Positions 28,491-39,134 of a stretch of 64,000 bases of DNA are shown here, piece after piece. The stretch's first letter is position 1, and every line of letters begins with the position of its first letter. Source of the DNA: Alphaproteobacteria bacterium (GTDB lineage Bacteria; Pseudomonadota; Alphaproteobacteria; UBA7887); NCBI GenBank assembly GCA_030739735.1, contig JASLYQ010000007.1, positions 1 through 64,000 of the forward strand. Reading direction: 5' to 3'. The notes under the pieces are model-generated. The model did no database searches. It was given only the letters and a program-made list of their open reading frames with translations, and was not told where the DNA came from. A program made the translations under genes and the position numbers.

Positions 28491-31435
28491 CTACCCTCCC
28501 GCTCGGTCGCTGACCACTCGCCGACACGGGCCAGATGTTGGTAGTCGCTATAGCTCGGTGCGGCGGCTGGGGTTGGGCGGGCGATATAAGGGGTCTGGTC
28601 TTGGTCAAAGGCGGTAACAAGCTTATTCAGCCCGGCCACCGCTTCTGCCGCTAACTCCGAGGCATCGTGCTTCAGGGCACGGATTGTGCCTACTTCGCGT
28701 CCCCCGCCAATGTGCCAGTAGGCGAGCGGCCCGAGGCCGTGCACGGAAAGACCGGGAAAGCCACTGGCAAGGGCGATCGCCGCTTCGAGTGGTAATTGAG
28801 GCGCAAAGCCGGCCGCGACCTCGGTCTCACTCGGCACGCCACCGGTTTTGTAGTCGATGATATACGCCTTGCCCTCCCCATCGAGATCGATGCGATCGGC
28901 GATAGCGCTAACACTGAAAGGCTCTGCCCCGGTGAGGTTCAGGCTGCCGACAATCTCTGTGTGGCTGACTAGGCCGGCGCCGCGACGTTCTCCTTCCCTT
29001 GCCAGGAACCATTTCGCAATGCGCTCGAAGCGGGGCCAGAGAAAGGCCCAAAGACCGGGATAGGCTTCGGCCTCCACCATGGCCTGTCGTCCTATTTCGA
29101 GCAGCCTGTCTTCAGCGTCATCGGGGAATGGCTCGCTCGTCCGGCTGATAAATTCGTGCAAAGCGTGGTGGATGTATCGACCGAACTGGGTCGGGCCGAG
29201 CGTGGCATCGATCGGATCTAGTGCCTCTAGACCCAATATGTGCTGGGCGAATATATCATAAGGGTCGCGCATCCAGCGCTCGATGTGGGTGACAGAAAGG
29301 CGGCGCGGGCGGGCGGCGACCGGTGGCCGCGGCTCGGGCGGTGGCAGGGGCTGTGGCGGTCCCTCGGGCGCGTCGAGCGCATTGTACCACTGCTGCCAAA
29401 GGGGGTCGCGGATGATTCCGGCGCCGCTCACGCCTTCGAGTACGGTATCGAGGCGCACCAGCCAGCGCGAGGGAACCGTCGGTGTGCCGTCCACCTTCTC
29501 GGCGCGGGTCAACACCACCTCGGGTGCACAAAACAGTTGCGCGAAGTCGTGCGCGGCGAGGCCCACCGCGCGCTCTGACAAGGGCAGGCCAAAGGAATGA
29601 CGCATGGGCCGGCTCAACCAGGGATTGGCTGTCACCTCGCCTGGCCAGCTCGCTTCGACTAACCCGCCCAGAATGATGCGGTCAGCGTGTTGTAGGCGCG
29701 CTTCCAACGGTCCCCATATGGCCAGACGCGGATGAACACCTGCGTGTGGCCGCACCACCGCACGTGCCAGCAAGGCCTCAATCAGTGCCGGATATTCGGC
29801 TGCCGAAATGGCATGCAGGTCTTCAGCCGTCGCTAGCAACTGCTCGAAAAGCGCTGCCGCGACGCTGCCGGCCTCGCCCTGCCACAGGGCACCGGCGCCG
29901 TCTTGCTCGTCATCGCTGGCGAGCCATTCAGCAAATACCAAGTGGTCGTGCACCAGATCGGTGAGGGCTACCGGGCGTGTGCGCTTGAGCCGGCGCAGCA
30001 GGGGTGTTGCTGCCTCTTCGAGTGGTCTTAGCCAGGCGCGCAGACTCTTGTAGTCGCCGAGTGCCCGGTGCAAGCCGGCGAAGCCCGGGCCCGGCCGCGG
30101 TCCGCGTAGGCAGGCACGCTCCAGTTCTCGCGCCCGGGCACGGAAGGCGGCTCGTTTCTCGGCGCCCGCTGCCAGGGGATGCTTCAGCAGTGACAGTAGT
30201 GGCACCGGTGCCAGCTCTTCCCGTAAAGCGTCGAGCGTTAGGCGCAGGAAGGTGCCGGGTATGGTTTTGGCCAGGGGCCGCCCGGCGGAGTCGTCAACGG
30301 TGATGTTCCAGCGGCCAAGTTCGGCGCGAACGCGACGTGCGAGATCGCGGTCGGGCGTGACTAGGGCGGCGGTGCGACCCGGCTGCTCCATAGTCTCCCG
30401 CATGAGAAGGGCAACAACACCGGCCTCGGCGCGCGAATCGGAACAATCGATGCGGCTGAGTCCGCTGGTCGCCGCTACAGCGTCTAGGTAAGCGAGGTCA
30501 GCCCAGGCGTGGGCTGTGGCCTCAGGCCGCATGACCTCACGCGCGAGCGCGGCGCGGTCGTCATCGCCACCGCCGCCCCAGGGCCAGGCCTGCACGTCTT
30601 CGCGCTCGATGCCGAGGCGCTCGAGCAGTTGAGCCATACCGAATTGTGGGTGAGTTTCGCCGAGCGCGCGCCAGCTCTCGTCGTCGAGCCCACGGTCGAG
30701 TCCGGGTAGGACTATGGATCCTTGCGGTAGCGTGGCCACGACGGCAAGCAGATCGGCTGTAGCCGGCACGCTGCCAGTGGAGCCGGCGGCGATCACCGGT
30801 ATCTCCGGCGGATGTTCCTGCCAATGTGAGGCAAGCGCCGCCAGCATACGGTTGCGGCGTTCGGCTGGGTCGATGCCGTGGCGGCTGGCGAGCAGGCTCG
30901 GCCAGGCCTCCGTTACGATGCGCAGGAAGTGAAGCGTCTGCTGCCAATGCTCGGCGAGATCGCCCTCGACTAGCGTTTTCAGGCCGGCGAAGTCGAGGCG
31001 CGCGGTCTGTACCTGGTCGATCAACCGCGCCAGCTCGCCGGCCAGGCGCACGGCCTGGCCTTGGTTGGAGCGTGCGCCGGCACGCCCAGATTCCCATTGC
31101 CGTATCAGTTGTGCCAGCAGCAATTGTCGTTCGAGCTCGCCGATCGCGGGTGGACAGTCGAGTGCTATTTCACCCGTATCGTTATCCTCACTGAGTGCTA
31201 ACTCGTCCTCATCGACATCGCCGATGGCGCTCATCGTCGGCAGCAGCATCGGCCCGCTGCTCAAGCGCAGAAATGCCTCGCGCAGGCTGCGCACCGCCCG
31301 CCGCGTCGGCAGTAGCAGCGTAACGCCGCTCAAGGATAGCGGTGTATCGCCATGCTCGGCAAGCACGCCCTCCGCCAGGGCATTGACGAAGGAGACGCCG
31401 GCGGGAATTGTGAAGAGCTTTCCCGCTCGGGCCAT
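28487..31435 (-). CDS. addB: Double-strand break repair protein AddB
   Basis: A 982-residue partner of AddA in the alphaproteobacterial form. ATG 31435 (MARAGKLFTIPAGVSFVNAL) is chosen; the open frame upstream overlaps murU. An inactive helicase-like N-terminus has VTLLLPTRRAVRSLREAFL, and the C-terminal nuclease domain has AYIIDYKTGGVPSETEV and QLPLEAAIAL. It starts two bases after murU, so tsaE-amgK-murU-addB-addA forms one tightly packed unit. Confidence 0.9.
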   Translation of the reverse strand: MARAGKLFTIPAGVSFVNALAEGVLAEHGDTPLSLSGVTLLLPTRRAVRSLREAFLRLSSGPMLLPTMSAIGDVDEDELALSEDNDTGEIALDCPPAIGELERQLLLAQLIRQWESGRAGARSNQGQAVRLAGELARLIDQVQTARLDFAGLKTLVEGDLAEHWQQTLHFLRIVTEAWPSLLASRHGIDPAERRNRMLAALASHWQEHPPEIPVIAAGSTGSVPATADLLAVVATLPQGSIVLPGLDRGLDDESWRALGETHPQFGMAQLLERLGIEREDVQAWPWGGGGDDDRAALAREVMRPEATAHAWADLAYLDAVAATSGLSRIDCSDSRAEAGVVALLMRETMEQPGRTAALVTPDRDLARRVRAELGRWNITVDDSAGRPLAKTIPGTFLRLTLDALREELAPVPLLSLLKHPLAAGAEKRAAFRARARELERACLRGPRPGPGFAGLHRALGDYKSLRAWLRPLEEAATPLLRRLKRTRPVALTDLVHDHLVFAEWLASDDEQDGAGALWQGEAGSVAAALFEQLLATAEDLHAISAAEYPALIEALLARAVVRPHAGVHPRLAIWGPLEARLQHADRIILGGLVEASWPGEVTANPWLSRPMRHSFGLPLSERAVGLAAHDFAQLFCAPEVVLTRAEKVDGTPTVPSRWLVRLDTVLEGVSGAGIIRDPLWQQWYNALDAPEGPPQPLPPPEPRPPVAARPRRLSVTHIERWMRDPYDIFAQHILGLEALDPIDATLGPTQFGRYIHHALHEFISRTSEPFPDDAEDRLLEIGRQAMVEAEAYPGLWAFLWPRFERIAKWFLAREGERRGAGLVSHTEIVGSLNLTGAEPFSVSAIADRIDLDGEGKAYIIDYKTGGVPSETEVAAGFAPQLPLEAAIALASGFPGLSVHGLGPLAYWHIGGGREVGTIRALKHDASELAAEAVAGLNKLVTAFDQDQTPYIARPTPAAAPSYSDYQHLARVGEWSATEREGR

Positions 31436-31437
31436 TC

Positions 31438-32154
31438 TCAGCGGATCTCCGCGAGCGTCTGTTCGACGTGCTCCAGGGCCGTAGGCGTGCCCACATGAAG
31501 CCATTCGCCGTCATGCACGATGGCATACAGGCGGCCCGCTTCGGCAGCCTTATCGTAGACCCAGTTGAGCGAGAAGGCGCCGTCGGGGCAATTCGCGAAC
31601 AGTCGCGGGTGAAAAATTTGCACGCCTGTAAACAGATAGGGTGCGATCTCCCTTTCGCGCCGCCGGCGTACCGCGCCGTCGGGAGACAGCACGAAATCGC
31701 CACGGCCGCTGTAGCCGTGGGCCCGGACGGTGGCATTGGTGAGCAAGAGCGCGTCCATACGCGCATCGCACCAGGTCTCGGCGAGCCGCAGCAGTGCGGA
31801 TTTAGGCCCGTCGAGCATGACCACGTCGCTATTGAGTACGAAGAACGGTGCCCCGCCGAGATGGGGAAGAGCGTTAGCGACCCCGCCACCGGTATCGAGC
31901 AACTCGGTTTCGTGGCTAATGACGATCTCTGGTGCCGTGCGGCCCTCGAGATGCTTGTGCACGCGCTCGGCCAGGTGATGGGTGTTGACTACCACGCGCG
32001 CGATTCCCGCAGCGGCGAGCCTGTCGATGGCCTGGTCGAGCATGGTGGCGCCGTCGACTACCACCAAGGGCTTGGGCAGGGTATCCGTGATTGGGCTCAA
32101 GCGCTGGCCGCGCCCGGCCGCCAGTACCATCGCAGTCGTCGGCATGGCACTCAT
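31438..32154 (-). CDS. murU: N-acetylmuramate-1-phosphate uridylyltransferase MurU
   Basis: A 238-residue nucleotidyltransferase. MVLAAGRGQRLSPITDTLPK is the sugar-nucleotide pyrophosphorylase signature, followed by LLDTGGGVANALPHLG and FFVLNSDVV. Its four-base overlap with an AmgK-like kinase identifies it, as in Pseudomonas putida, as the step forming UDP-MurNAc from MurNAc-1-P in the recycling route that bypasses de novo synthesis. Without the partner it would only be called an NTP transferase. Confidence 0.85.
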   Translation of the reverse strand: MSAMPTTAMVLAAGRGQRLSPITDTLPKPLVVVDGATMLDQAIDRLAAAGIARVVVNTHHLAERVHKHLEGRTAPEIVISHETELLDTGGGVANALPHLGGAPFFVLNSDVVMLDGPKSALLRLAETWCDARMDALLLTNATVRAHGYSGRGDFVLSPDGAVRRRREREIAPYLFTGVQIFHPRLFANCPDGAFSLNWVYDKAAEAGRLYAIVHDGEWLHVGTPTALEHVEQTLAEIR

Positions 32155-33134
32155 GGATGCGGTATCCCACGCAGCGGCGGCGGCAGGTAGCGATCGAACC
32201 AGGCCCGGACATCCGACAGCACAGGATGGGCAAGGTCGCCTTCGAGAAGACGCCAGACATAGGGGATCATACTGAGATAGGAGGGCTTACCATCGCGTCG
32301 ACAAAGGCGGGTGAAGATCCCGATGATCTTGATATTGCGCTGGCCGCCAAGAATCGCGAACGCGGCGCGAAAGGCTTTTGGGTCGAGCTGCGGGCTGGCG
32401 GCGAGGTAGCGCGTGATCATTGCCTCGACGAGATCAGCCGGAACCTGACGACGCGCGTCCTCCAGCAGCGAGACCAGGTCATAGGCGGGCGAGCCGGCCA
32501 GAGCATCCTGAAAATCGAGCAGGCCGACCCGTGCCAGGCCTTCACGCCCCGATAGCCACATCAGATTGTCGGCGTGGTAGTCTCGCAGGACTGTGACCGG
32601 CGCACCAAGAACGGACATGGGCAAGACCCCGTCCCAGGCTTCGTGAAAGGCCTCGCGCGCAGCTGAGTTGGGTGTGGCGTCCATGGCCGGCATGTACCAG
32701 TCGAGCAATAGGTCGGCCTCGGCGAAGTAGGTGGCTTTATCGTAGGGTGCGAGCCAGTCTGCCGGTGCATGAGTTTGCAATTCGACGAGCAAATCGATGG
32801 CGGCTGTGTAAAGTGGCGCTGCGTTGGCGCCATCGTTGAGCACGCGGGTATAAGTATTGTCGCCCAAGTCCTCGAGAAGGGCGAGGCCCGAGCCGGTTTC
32901 CACTGCCATGACCTTTGGCGCGCTGCAGCCGACGTCGCGCAAATAGCTGGCAACGGCGACAAACGAGGTGATGTCTTCCGGCGGCGGTGCATCCATTAGC
33001 ACGGCAGTCCCACCGTTGTGGTGTAGGCGCTCGTAACGCCGGAACGAAGCATCTCCCGCCAGCGGTGCGCGCGCCGCTGCACTCCAGCCAATGGTGTCGA
33101 GGAAGCGGATGATCTCGGCTTTGCGCCCTGTCAC
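32151..33134 (-). CDS. amgK: Anomeric MurNAc/GlcNAc kinase AmgK
   Basis: A 327-residue aminoglycoside-phosphotransferase-fold kinase. GTG 33134, overlapping the tsaE stop, is the likely start (VTGRKAEIIRFLDTIGW). The catalytic loop is VLRDYHADNLMWL and the metal site LLDFQDALAGSPAYDLVSLL. LAGDASFRRYERL is the glycine-rich ATP loop. It should phosphorylate MurNAc at the anomeric carbon, feeding MurU. Confidence 0.85.
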   Translation of the reverse strand: MTGRKAEIIRFLDTIGWSAAARAPLAGDASFRRYERLHHNGGTAVLMDAPPPEDITSFVAVASYLRDVGCSAPKVMAVETGSGLALLEDLGDNTYTRVLNDGANAAPLYTAAIDLLVELQTHAPADWLAPYDKATYFAEADLLLDWYMPAMDATPNSAAREAFHEAWDGVLPMSVLGAPVTVLRDYHADNLMWLSGREGLARVGLLDFQDALAGSPAYDLVSLLEDARRQVPADLVEAMITRYLAASPQLDPKAFRAAFAILGGQRNIKIIGIFTRLCRRDGKPSYLSMIPYVWRLLEGDLAHPVLSDVRAWFDRYLPPPLRGIPHP

Positions 33135-33559
33135 GCGGCCGCTCCCATGCGGCAAAGGCTCACGCGGCGACCGCCGTTGGCAAAGGCCATCTCGATATCG
33201 AGACGCGTCGGCGGCAATAGCGCTTCTGCGCGCTCGGGCCATTCCATCAGGACAATACCCTCGGCCAGGGCATCTTCGATGCCGAGCTCCCAAAGCTCTT
33301 CCGCATTCTCCAGCCGATAGAGGTCGAAATGCGCGACGGGAGAGGGCGCAAGCGCATAGGTCTGCACCAGGGTAAAAGTCGGACTCGGCACGTCCTCGTC
33401 ACCGCCCAGCGCACGAATAAACGCCCGCGCGAAGGTCGTCTTACCGACGCCGAGTGGTCCGCGCAGAGCAATCAGATCACCCGCACGCGCTTCCGCCGCA
33501 ACCTCCGCCGCCAAGGCAGCAAGGGCAGTCTCGTCCGCTATTTCGCGCGTCGCGCACAT
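33131..33559 (-). CDS. tsaE: tRNA t6A biosynthesis ATPase TsaE
   Basis: A 142-residue P-loop ATPase needed, with TsaB and TsaD, for threonylcarbamoyl-adenosine at position 37 of tRNAs. GPLGVGKTTFARAFIRALG is the P-loop, VPSPTFTLVQTY and HFDLYRL are the family motifs, and VLMEWPERA ends the core. It opens the amgK-murU-addB-addA set. tsaD is 5 kb away in this window. Confidence 0.92.
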   Translation of the reverse strand: MCATREIADETALAALAAEVAAEARAGDLIALRGPLGVGKTTFARAFIRALGGDEDVPSPTFTLVQTYALAPSPVAHFDLYRLENAEELWELGIEDALAEGIVLMEWPERAEALLPPTRLDIEMAFANGGRRVSLCRMGAAA

Positions 33560-33600
33560 CGGTACGGTTGTAGCGTGGTGCCGCCACCGGCGGCAATGAA

Positions 33601-34890
<1,290 letters not shown>

Positions 34891-34985
34891 ACCGGTCCTC
34901 TCCTGGGATGCTCGCCGAAATTGGCAATTTGTGTGGTCTTGCTGCGAGGCCCGTTAGGTAGCAGCGGCTGCCTCTTGCGGCAAGC

Positions 34986-36761
34986 TCACAGGGCGTCGTT
35001 GAAGCGATCGATATGGTCGGCGATGTGCCGCGGGTCGGTCTCGCGCATCACCCGCCGTGCAAGTTCCTGAGCGGCGGCGGCGTCGACGGCACGGATGCGG
35101 CGCTTCACAGCGGGCAGGTTGCCGGGCACCATTGACAGGTCCGTGAGGCCCAGGCCCACCAGTAGCGGCGCGAGGCGCGGCTCGCCGGCGATCTCGCCGC
35201 ACAGGGTCAGTGGCCGACCGGCGCGCCTAGCCGCCTCGGCAGTGAATTGTACGAGCTTGAGCACGGCTGGGTGTAGCGGGTCGTAAAGGTGCGCCACATG
35301 TTCGTCGCCGCGGTCGACTGCCAGGGTGTACATGGTCAGGTCGTTGGTACCGATGGAGAGAAAGTCGCATTCGGTGCAGAGCCGGTCGGCCGACAGAGCC
35401 GCGGCGGGTGTCTCGATCATGGCACCGAGCGCGGGCAGGGGGTTGGCGATGGCGATACCGTCGCGCTGTAGTCTCCGCGCCACACGCCGCATGGCGGCGC
35501 GGGTGCGGCGCACTTCCTGCGGGGCTGTGATCATCGGTAGAAGTATCTGCAAAGAGCCGTAGCGGCCGGCGCGCAGCATCGCTTCGAGCTGCGTCTCCAG
35601 GAGCTGTCGGTCGCTCAACGAGAGGCGGATCGCTCGCAGACCGAGGGCCGGATTGGTTCCGACCTGTGCTGCAACATTTTCTTCAAGGGCATATGCGAGC
35701 TTGTCTGTGCCGATATCGAGCGTGCGCGCAACCACCGGGCTGCCACCCATGCCCTCGACCATGTCGCGCAGGACCGCGAATTGGGCGTCGGCATCGGGTG
35801 GGTCGTCGCGATTCATGTAAAGGAACTCGGTGCGCAGCAGGCCAATGCCCTGGGCCCCGCTTTCGAGCGCTGCCCCAAGCTCGCCAGGTAGCTCGAGATT
35901 GGCGCGTAAGCACACCGAAACCCCGTCGCGGGTCACGGCCGGCATGTCCCGCAGCTTCGTCAAGGCGCGGCGCTCGCGTCGCAGCGTGGTGCGCCGACGC
36001 TTTGCCGTCGCCACGGTTTCGGCCTTCGGCGCTACGGTCAGGCTGCCGCTAGCGCCATCGACGATAACGCTGTCGCCCTCTTTCACGCGCGTGCTAAGCT
36101 CCGCGATGCCAACGACTGCTGGCAGACCCAGCGAGCGAGCCATGATCGCGGTGTGTCCCTGCGGTCCGCCGAACTCAGTGGCGAAACCGCCGATGCGATT
36201 GGGATCGAGGAGGGCTATATCGGCGGGCGACAGCTCCTGGGCGATCAGTACGGTACCGGCAGCAAGGCCTGAAAAGGCATCCACCGGTGCCTCTGTGAGG
36301 TGACGGATCAGCCGCCCGGCCACGTCGCGCACGTCCTGGGCGCGCTGCGCCAGATAGGTATCGTCCATCGCTGCGAAGGCATCGGCGATGGCACTGAGTT
36401 CGGCTTTGACTGCGGCTTCGGCGTTGATTCGCGTATCGTCGATGCGGCGGTAGACGCCGCGCACCAAGCGCGAGCCAGTCAGCATCTGCAAATGGGCATC
36501 GAGTAGAAAAGTCATCTCGTCGCGTGCTGCGCCAGGTAGCCGTTCCGCTTTTGCAATAAGTGTCGTCAACTCATCGCGGGCCGCCTCTACAGCGCCGCCG
36601 AAGCGCGTCTGTTCGTCGGCTACGGCGCGTGCCGGTAGGTGGCGCTCGGGCACGTCCATGCCGCCGCCGGCTACCACATGTGCCGGCCCCAGCGCGATGC
36701 CGCCGGATACTCCGATGCCCGAGAGGCACCGCTCGCCCCGGCGGTGGCGCTCAATCTTCAT
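34986..36761 (-). CDS. ptsP: Phosphoenolpyruvate-protein phosphotransferase (PTS enzyme I)
   Basis: A 591-residue enzyme I. Its length matches PtsI-type enzymes; there is no N-terminal GAF domain as in classical PtsP. The phospho-His is in GGPQGHTAIMARSLGLPA near residue 200; the PEP-binding half has LLRTEFLYMNR, TLDIGTDK and LCGEIAGEP. It overlaps the HPr gene by 11 bases. With no sugar permease nearby, a regulatory phosphorelay is likely. Confidence 0.92.
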   Translation of the reverse strand: MKIERHRRGERCLSGIGVSGGIALGPAHVVAGGGMDVPERHLPARAVADEQTRFGGAVEAARDELTTLIAKAERLPGAARDEMTFLLDAHLQMLTGSRLVRGVYRRIDDTRINAEAAVKAELSAIADAFAAMDDTYLAQRAQDVRDVAGRLIRHLTEAPVDAFSGLAAGTVLIAQELSPADIALLDPNRIGGFATEFGGPQGHTAIMARSLGLPAVVGIAELSTRVKEGDSVIVDGASGSLTVAPKAETVATAKRRRTTLRRERRALTKLRDMPAVTRDGVSVCLRANLELPGELGAALESGAQGIGLLRTEFLYMNRDDPPDADAQFAVLRDMVEGMGGSPVVARTLDIGTDKLAYALEENVAAQVGTNPALGLRAIRLSLSDRQLLETQLEAMLRAGRYGSLQILLPMITAPQEVRRTRAAMRRVARRLQRDGIAIANPLPALGAMIETPAAALSADRLCTECDFLSIGTNDLTMYTLAVDRGDEHVAHLYDPLHPAVLKLVQFTAEAARRAGRPLTLCGEIAGEPRLAPLLVGLGLTDLSMVPGNLPAVKRRIRAVDAAAAQELARRVMRETDPRHIADHIDRFNDAL

Positions 36762-37038
36762 CGAATCGGGACTCGACGAAGCGGCAAAGCGCCACCACTG
36801 CCGCTTCTGCCTCGGCGCCGCTCGCCAGCACCTCGATCTCGCAACCCGGTGCAGCCGCCAGCATCATCAGGCCCATGATAGAGAGGCCGGACACGGTCTG
36901 GCTGTCGCGGCGCACGCTGATTTCCGCGTCGTAATCTTTGGCCAGCTTGACGAAGTGCGCGGCCGCGCGCGCGTGCAGGCCGCGCTTGTTGACGATGGTT
37001 ACATTGCTGCTATGAACGCCGTTCGCATCCGGACTCAT
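36751..37038 (-). CDS. ptsH: HPr-like phosphocarrier protein
   Basis: A 95-residue HPr. The phosphorylated His22 is in NKRGLHARAA and the regulatory Ser region is TVSGLSIMGLMMLAA, as in alphaproteobacterial HPr controlled by HPr kinase. It takes phosphate from the enzyme I encoded downstream. It overlaps gpsA by four bases, linking the PTS pair to gpsA and tsaD. Confidence 0.92.
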   Translation of the reverse strand: MSPDANGVHSSNVTIVNKRGLHARAAAHFVKLAKDYDAEISVRRDSQTVSGLSIMGLMMLAAAPGCEIEVLASGAEAEAAVVALCRFVESRFDED

Positions 37039-38024
37039 CGCCTCTCCCCCTCTGCCTCGCCGCGGAATGGACGGGACAAAACTGCCCCGATCGTGCTTTC
37101 CAGATCCGCGCCTTCGTGCAACAATGCGTGGGTCGCCGTCGCGATCGGCATATCAACCCTCAAGCGCGCTGCGAGCTGCGTCACGGCACGCGCTGTGGCA
37201 ACGCCCTCAGCAACGGTAATACAGCCGCGCATCAGCGATTCTAATGTCTCACCGCTGCCGAGCGCCAGTCCGAGCGCATAATTCCGTGACCGGGTGCTGG
37301 TGCAGGTGAGGCTGACGTCGCCGACGCCCGACAGGCCCATGACCGTCTCACCGCGTCCGCCCAGCGCCACCGCCAGACGCGAAATTTCAACCAGGCCGCG
37401 GGTGATGAGTGCGGCGCGGGCACTGTCGCCAAAGCCGCGGCCCATCGTGATGCCGCAGGCGATGGCGAGCACGTTCTTGAGCGCGCCACCGATTTGTGCG
37501 CCGACCACGTCGTCGCTGACATATGGTCGAAAAGTTGGCCCGCCAAGCACCGCCACTACCGCCTCGCCAAGCTCGGGCGTGCTCGCGGCCACGGTCGCCG
37601 CTGCGGGCAGATCGCGCGCCACCTCGGCGGCAAAGGTGGGTCCCGTGAGCACGGCTACGGGCCGTTCTGGCAGGGTGTCGCCGACCACGTCGCTCATCAG
37701 GGCGCCACTCCCAATCTCGATGCCCTTGGCACAGATCACCGGCGCGCCGGGAATATCGCGAAGATGCATGCACAGCGTGCGGATATGCTGTGCCGGCACC
37801 GCCAATAACATCACCTCGCCACTCGCTTCCAGTAGGCTCGCCGTGGGCGCGATCGCCGGCCCAAGGCTGACGCCCGGCAGGTATGCGGTATTCTCTCGCT
37901 GTATCGCCAGGGTTTCTGCAAGCTCTGCCTTGCGCGTCCACAACGCGACCTGGTGGCCGCGGCGGGCGGCAAGCACTGCCAGCGCGGTGCCCCAGGCGCC
38001 GGCGCCGAATACACCGACCTTCAT
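37035..38024 (-). CDS. gpsA: Glycerol-3-phosphate dehydrogenase [NAD(P)+]
   Basis: A 329-residue enzyme supplying glycerol-3-phosphate for phospholipids. VFGAGAWGTALAVLAARRGH is the nucleotide site, ICAKGIE and LTGPTFAAEVARDLP follow, and GGALKNVLAIACGITMG carries the catalytic Lys. It overlaps tsaD by four bases. Confidence 0.95.
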   Translation of the reverse strand: MKVGVFGAGAWGTALAVLAARRGHQVALWTRKAELAETLAIQRENTAYLPGVSLGPAIAPTASLLEASGEVMLLAVPAQHIRTLCMHLRDIPGAPVICAKGIEIGSGALMSDVVGDTLPERPVAVLTGPTFAAEVARDLPAAATVAASTPELGEAVVAVLGGPTFRPYVSDDVVGAQIGGALKNVLAIACGITMGRGFGDSARAALITRGLVEISRLAVALGGRGETVMGLSGVGDVSLTCTSTRSRNYALGLALGSGETLESLMRGCITVAEGVATARAVTQLAARLRVDMPIATATHALLHEGADLESTIGAVLSRPFRGEAEGERR

Positions 38025-39067
38025 GCTTTCACTCCTGCACCAAGGACGGCCGGCGCGGCATCGTCGAGCGGCCAGCGTGCCCTAGCCGGCGACGCCAAGT
38101 CGTCGGCCAGGCCCATGCGCAAACGCTCGATCCCGGCCCAGGCAACCATTGCGCCATTATCCGTACAAAGCGCTGCCGGTGGCGCCACCAGATGCAGGCC
38201 GAAGGTCTTGGCCACCTCGCCGAGGCGGGTACGCAAATACCGGTTTGCAGCGACGCCGCCGGCCACGACTAGCGTGTCGCCAGAACCCCGAAAGTGGGCT
38301 GCGGCATTGCGCAGACGGTCTTCCAGCACCACTGCCACAGTCTCCTGGAAGGCGGCAGCCAGATCCGCAATCTCAGTCGTATCTGGCTCGTGGCCGAAGC
38401 TGTCGACTTGCCGTGCCAACGCCGTCTTGAGTCCGGAAAACGAAAAATCACAGCCCGGCCGGCCGAGCATGGGTCGGGGCAGGGGGTAGCTTCCGGCGGT
38501 GCCGTTCAGTGCCACGCGTTCCAACGCCGGGCCGCCAGGATAGCCGAGCCCGAGGCAACGTGCCGCCTTGTCGAAAGCCTCGCCAAGCGCATCGTCGAGA
38601 GTGGTGCCGAGACGCCGGTAGTGGTCAACGCCTTCGACGATCAGCAGTTGGCAATGGCCGCCGGAGATCAACAGCAGAAGATAGGGAAACGGTACCGGCT
38701 CAACGAGGCGCGCTGAGAGTGCGTGCGCTTCGAGATGGTTGACCGCGGCGAAGGCGAGCCCGTGTACCGCGGCGATGGCTTTGGCGGTCATCAACCCCAC
38801 CATGACGCCGCCGATCAGGCCGGGACCGGCAGTTGCCGCGACACCGTCGAGAGCGGCAAAATCCACGTCAGCTTCGGCGAGGGCGCGACGCACCAGACCG
38901 TCGAGATGGTTGATATGGCTGCGCGCCGCAATCTCCGGCACCACGCCGCCATAGGGTGCATGGTCGGCGAGTTGCGACAGTACCAGATTGGCGCAAATCT
39001 CCCCCTCGCTGTCCACAATGGCGGCGGCGGTCTCGTCGCAACTCGTTTCAATTCCCAGTACCAGCAT
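38021..39067 (-). CDS. tsaD: tRNA N6-adenosine threonylcarbamoyltransferase TsaD
   Basis: A 348-residue ASKHA-fold protein transferring the threonylcarbamoyl group to tRNA A37. GIETSCDETAAAIVD is the N-terminus; metal ligands are in HINHLDGLV-type and NHLEAHALSARL; LLISGGHCQLL, FSFSGLKTAL and LVVAGGVAANRYLR are family motifs. It is divergent from hemC, the usual arrangement in alphaproteobacteria. Confidence 0.96.
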   Translation of the reverse strand: MLVLGIETSCDETAAAIVDSEGEICANLVLSQLADHAPYGGVVPEIAARSHINHLDGLVRRALAEADVDFAALDGVAATAGPGLIGGVMVGLMTAKAIAAVHGLAFAAVNHLEAHALSARLVEPVPFPYLLLLISGGHCQLLIVEGVDHYRRLGTTLDDALGEAFDKAARCLGLGYPGGPALERVALNGTAGSYPLPRPMLGRPGCDFSFSGLKTALARQVDSFGHEPDTTEIADLAAAFQETVAVVLEDRLRNAAAHFRGSGDTLVVAGGVAANRYLRTRLGEVAKTFGLHLVAPPAALCTDNGAMVAWAGIERLRMGLADDLASPARARWPLDDAAPAVLGAGVKA

Positions 39068-39134
39068 TAGCTCTCGCGCTAGTATAAGCTACGCAGGAAC
39101 GTTCTTGTGGGAACCAATAGACCGGCATGCGCCC

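Noticed and set aside
34891-34985. Possible S-adenosylhomocysteine riboswitch in the ahcY leader
   Set aside because: The 95-base leader shows only a ribosome-binding site; the conserved SAH-aptamer core was not found by eye.
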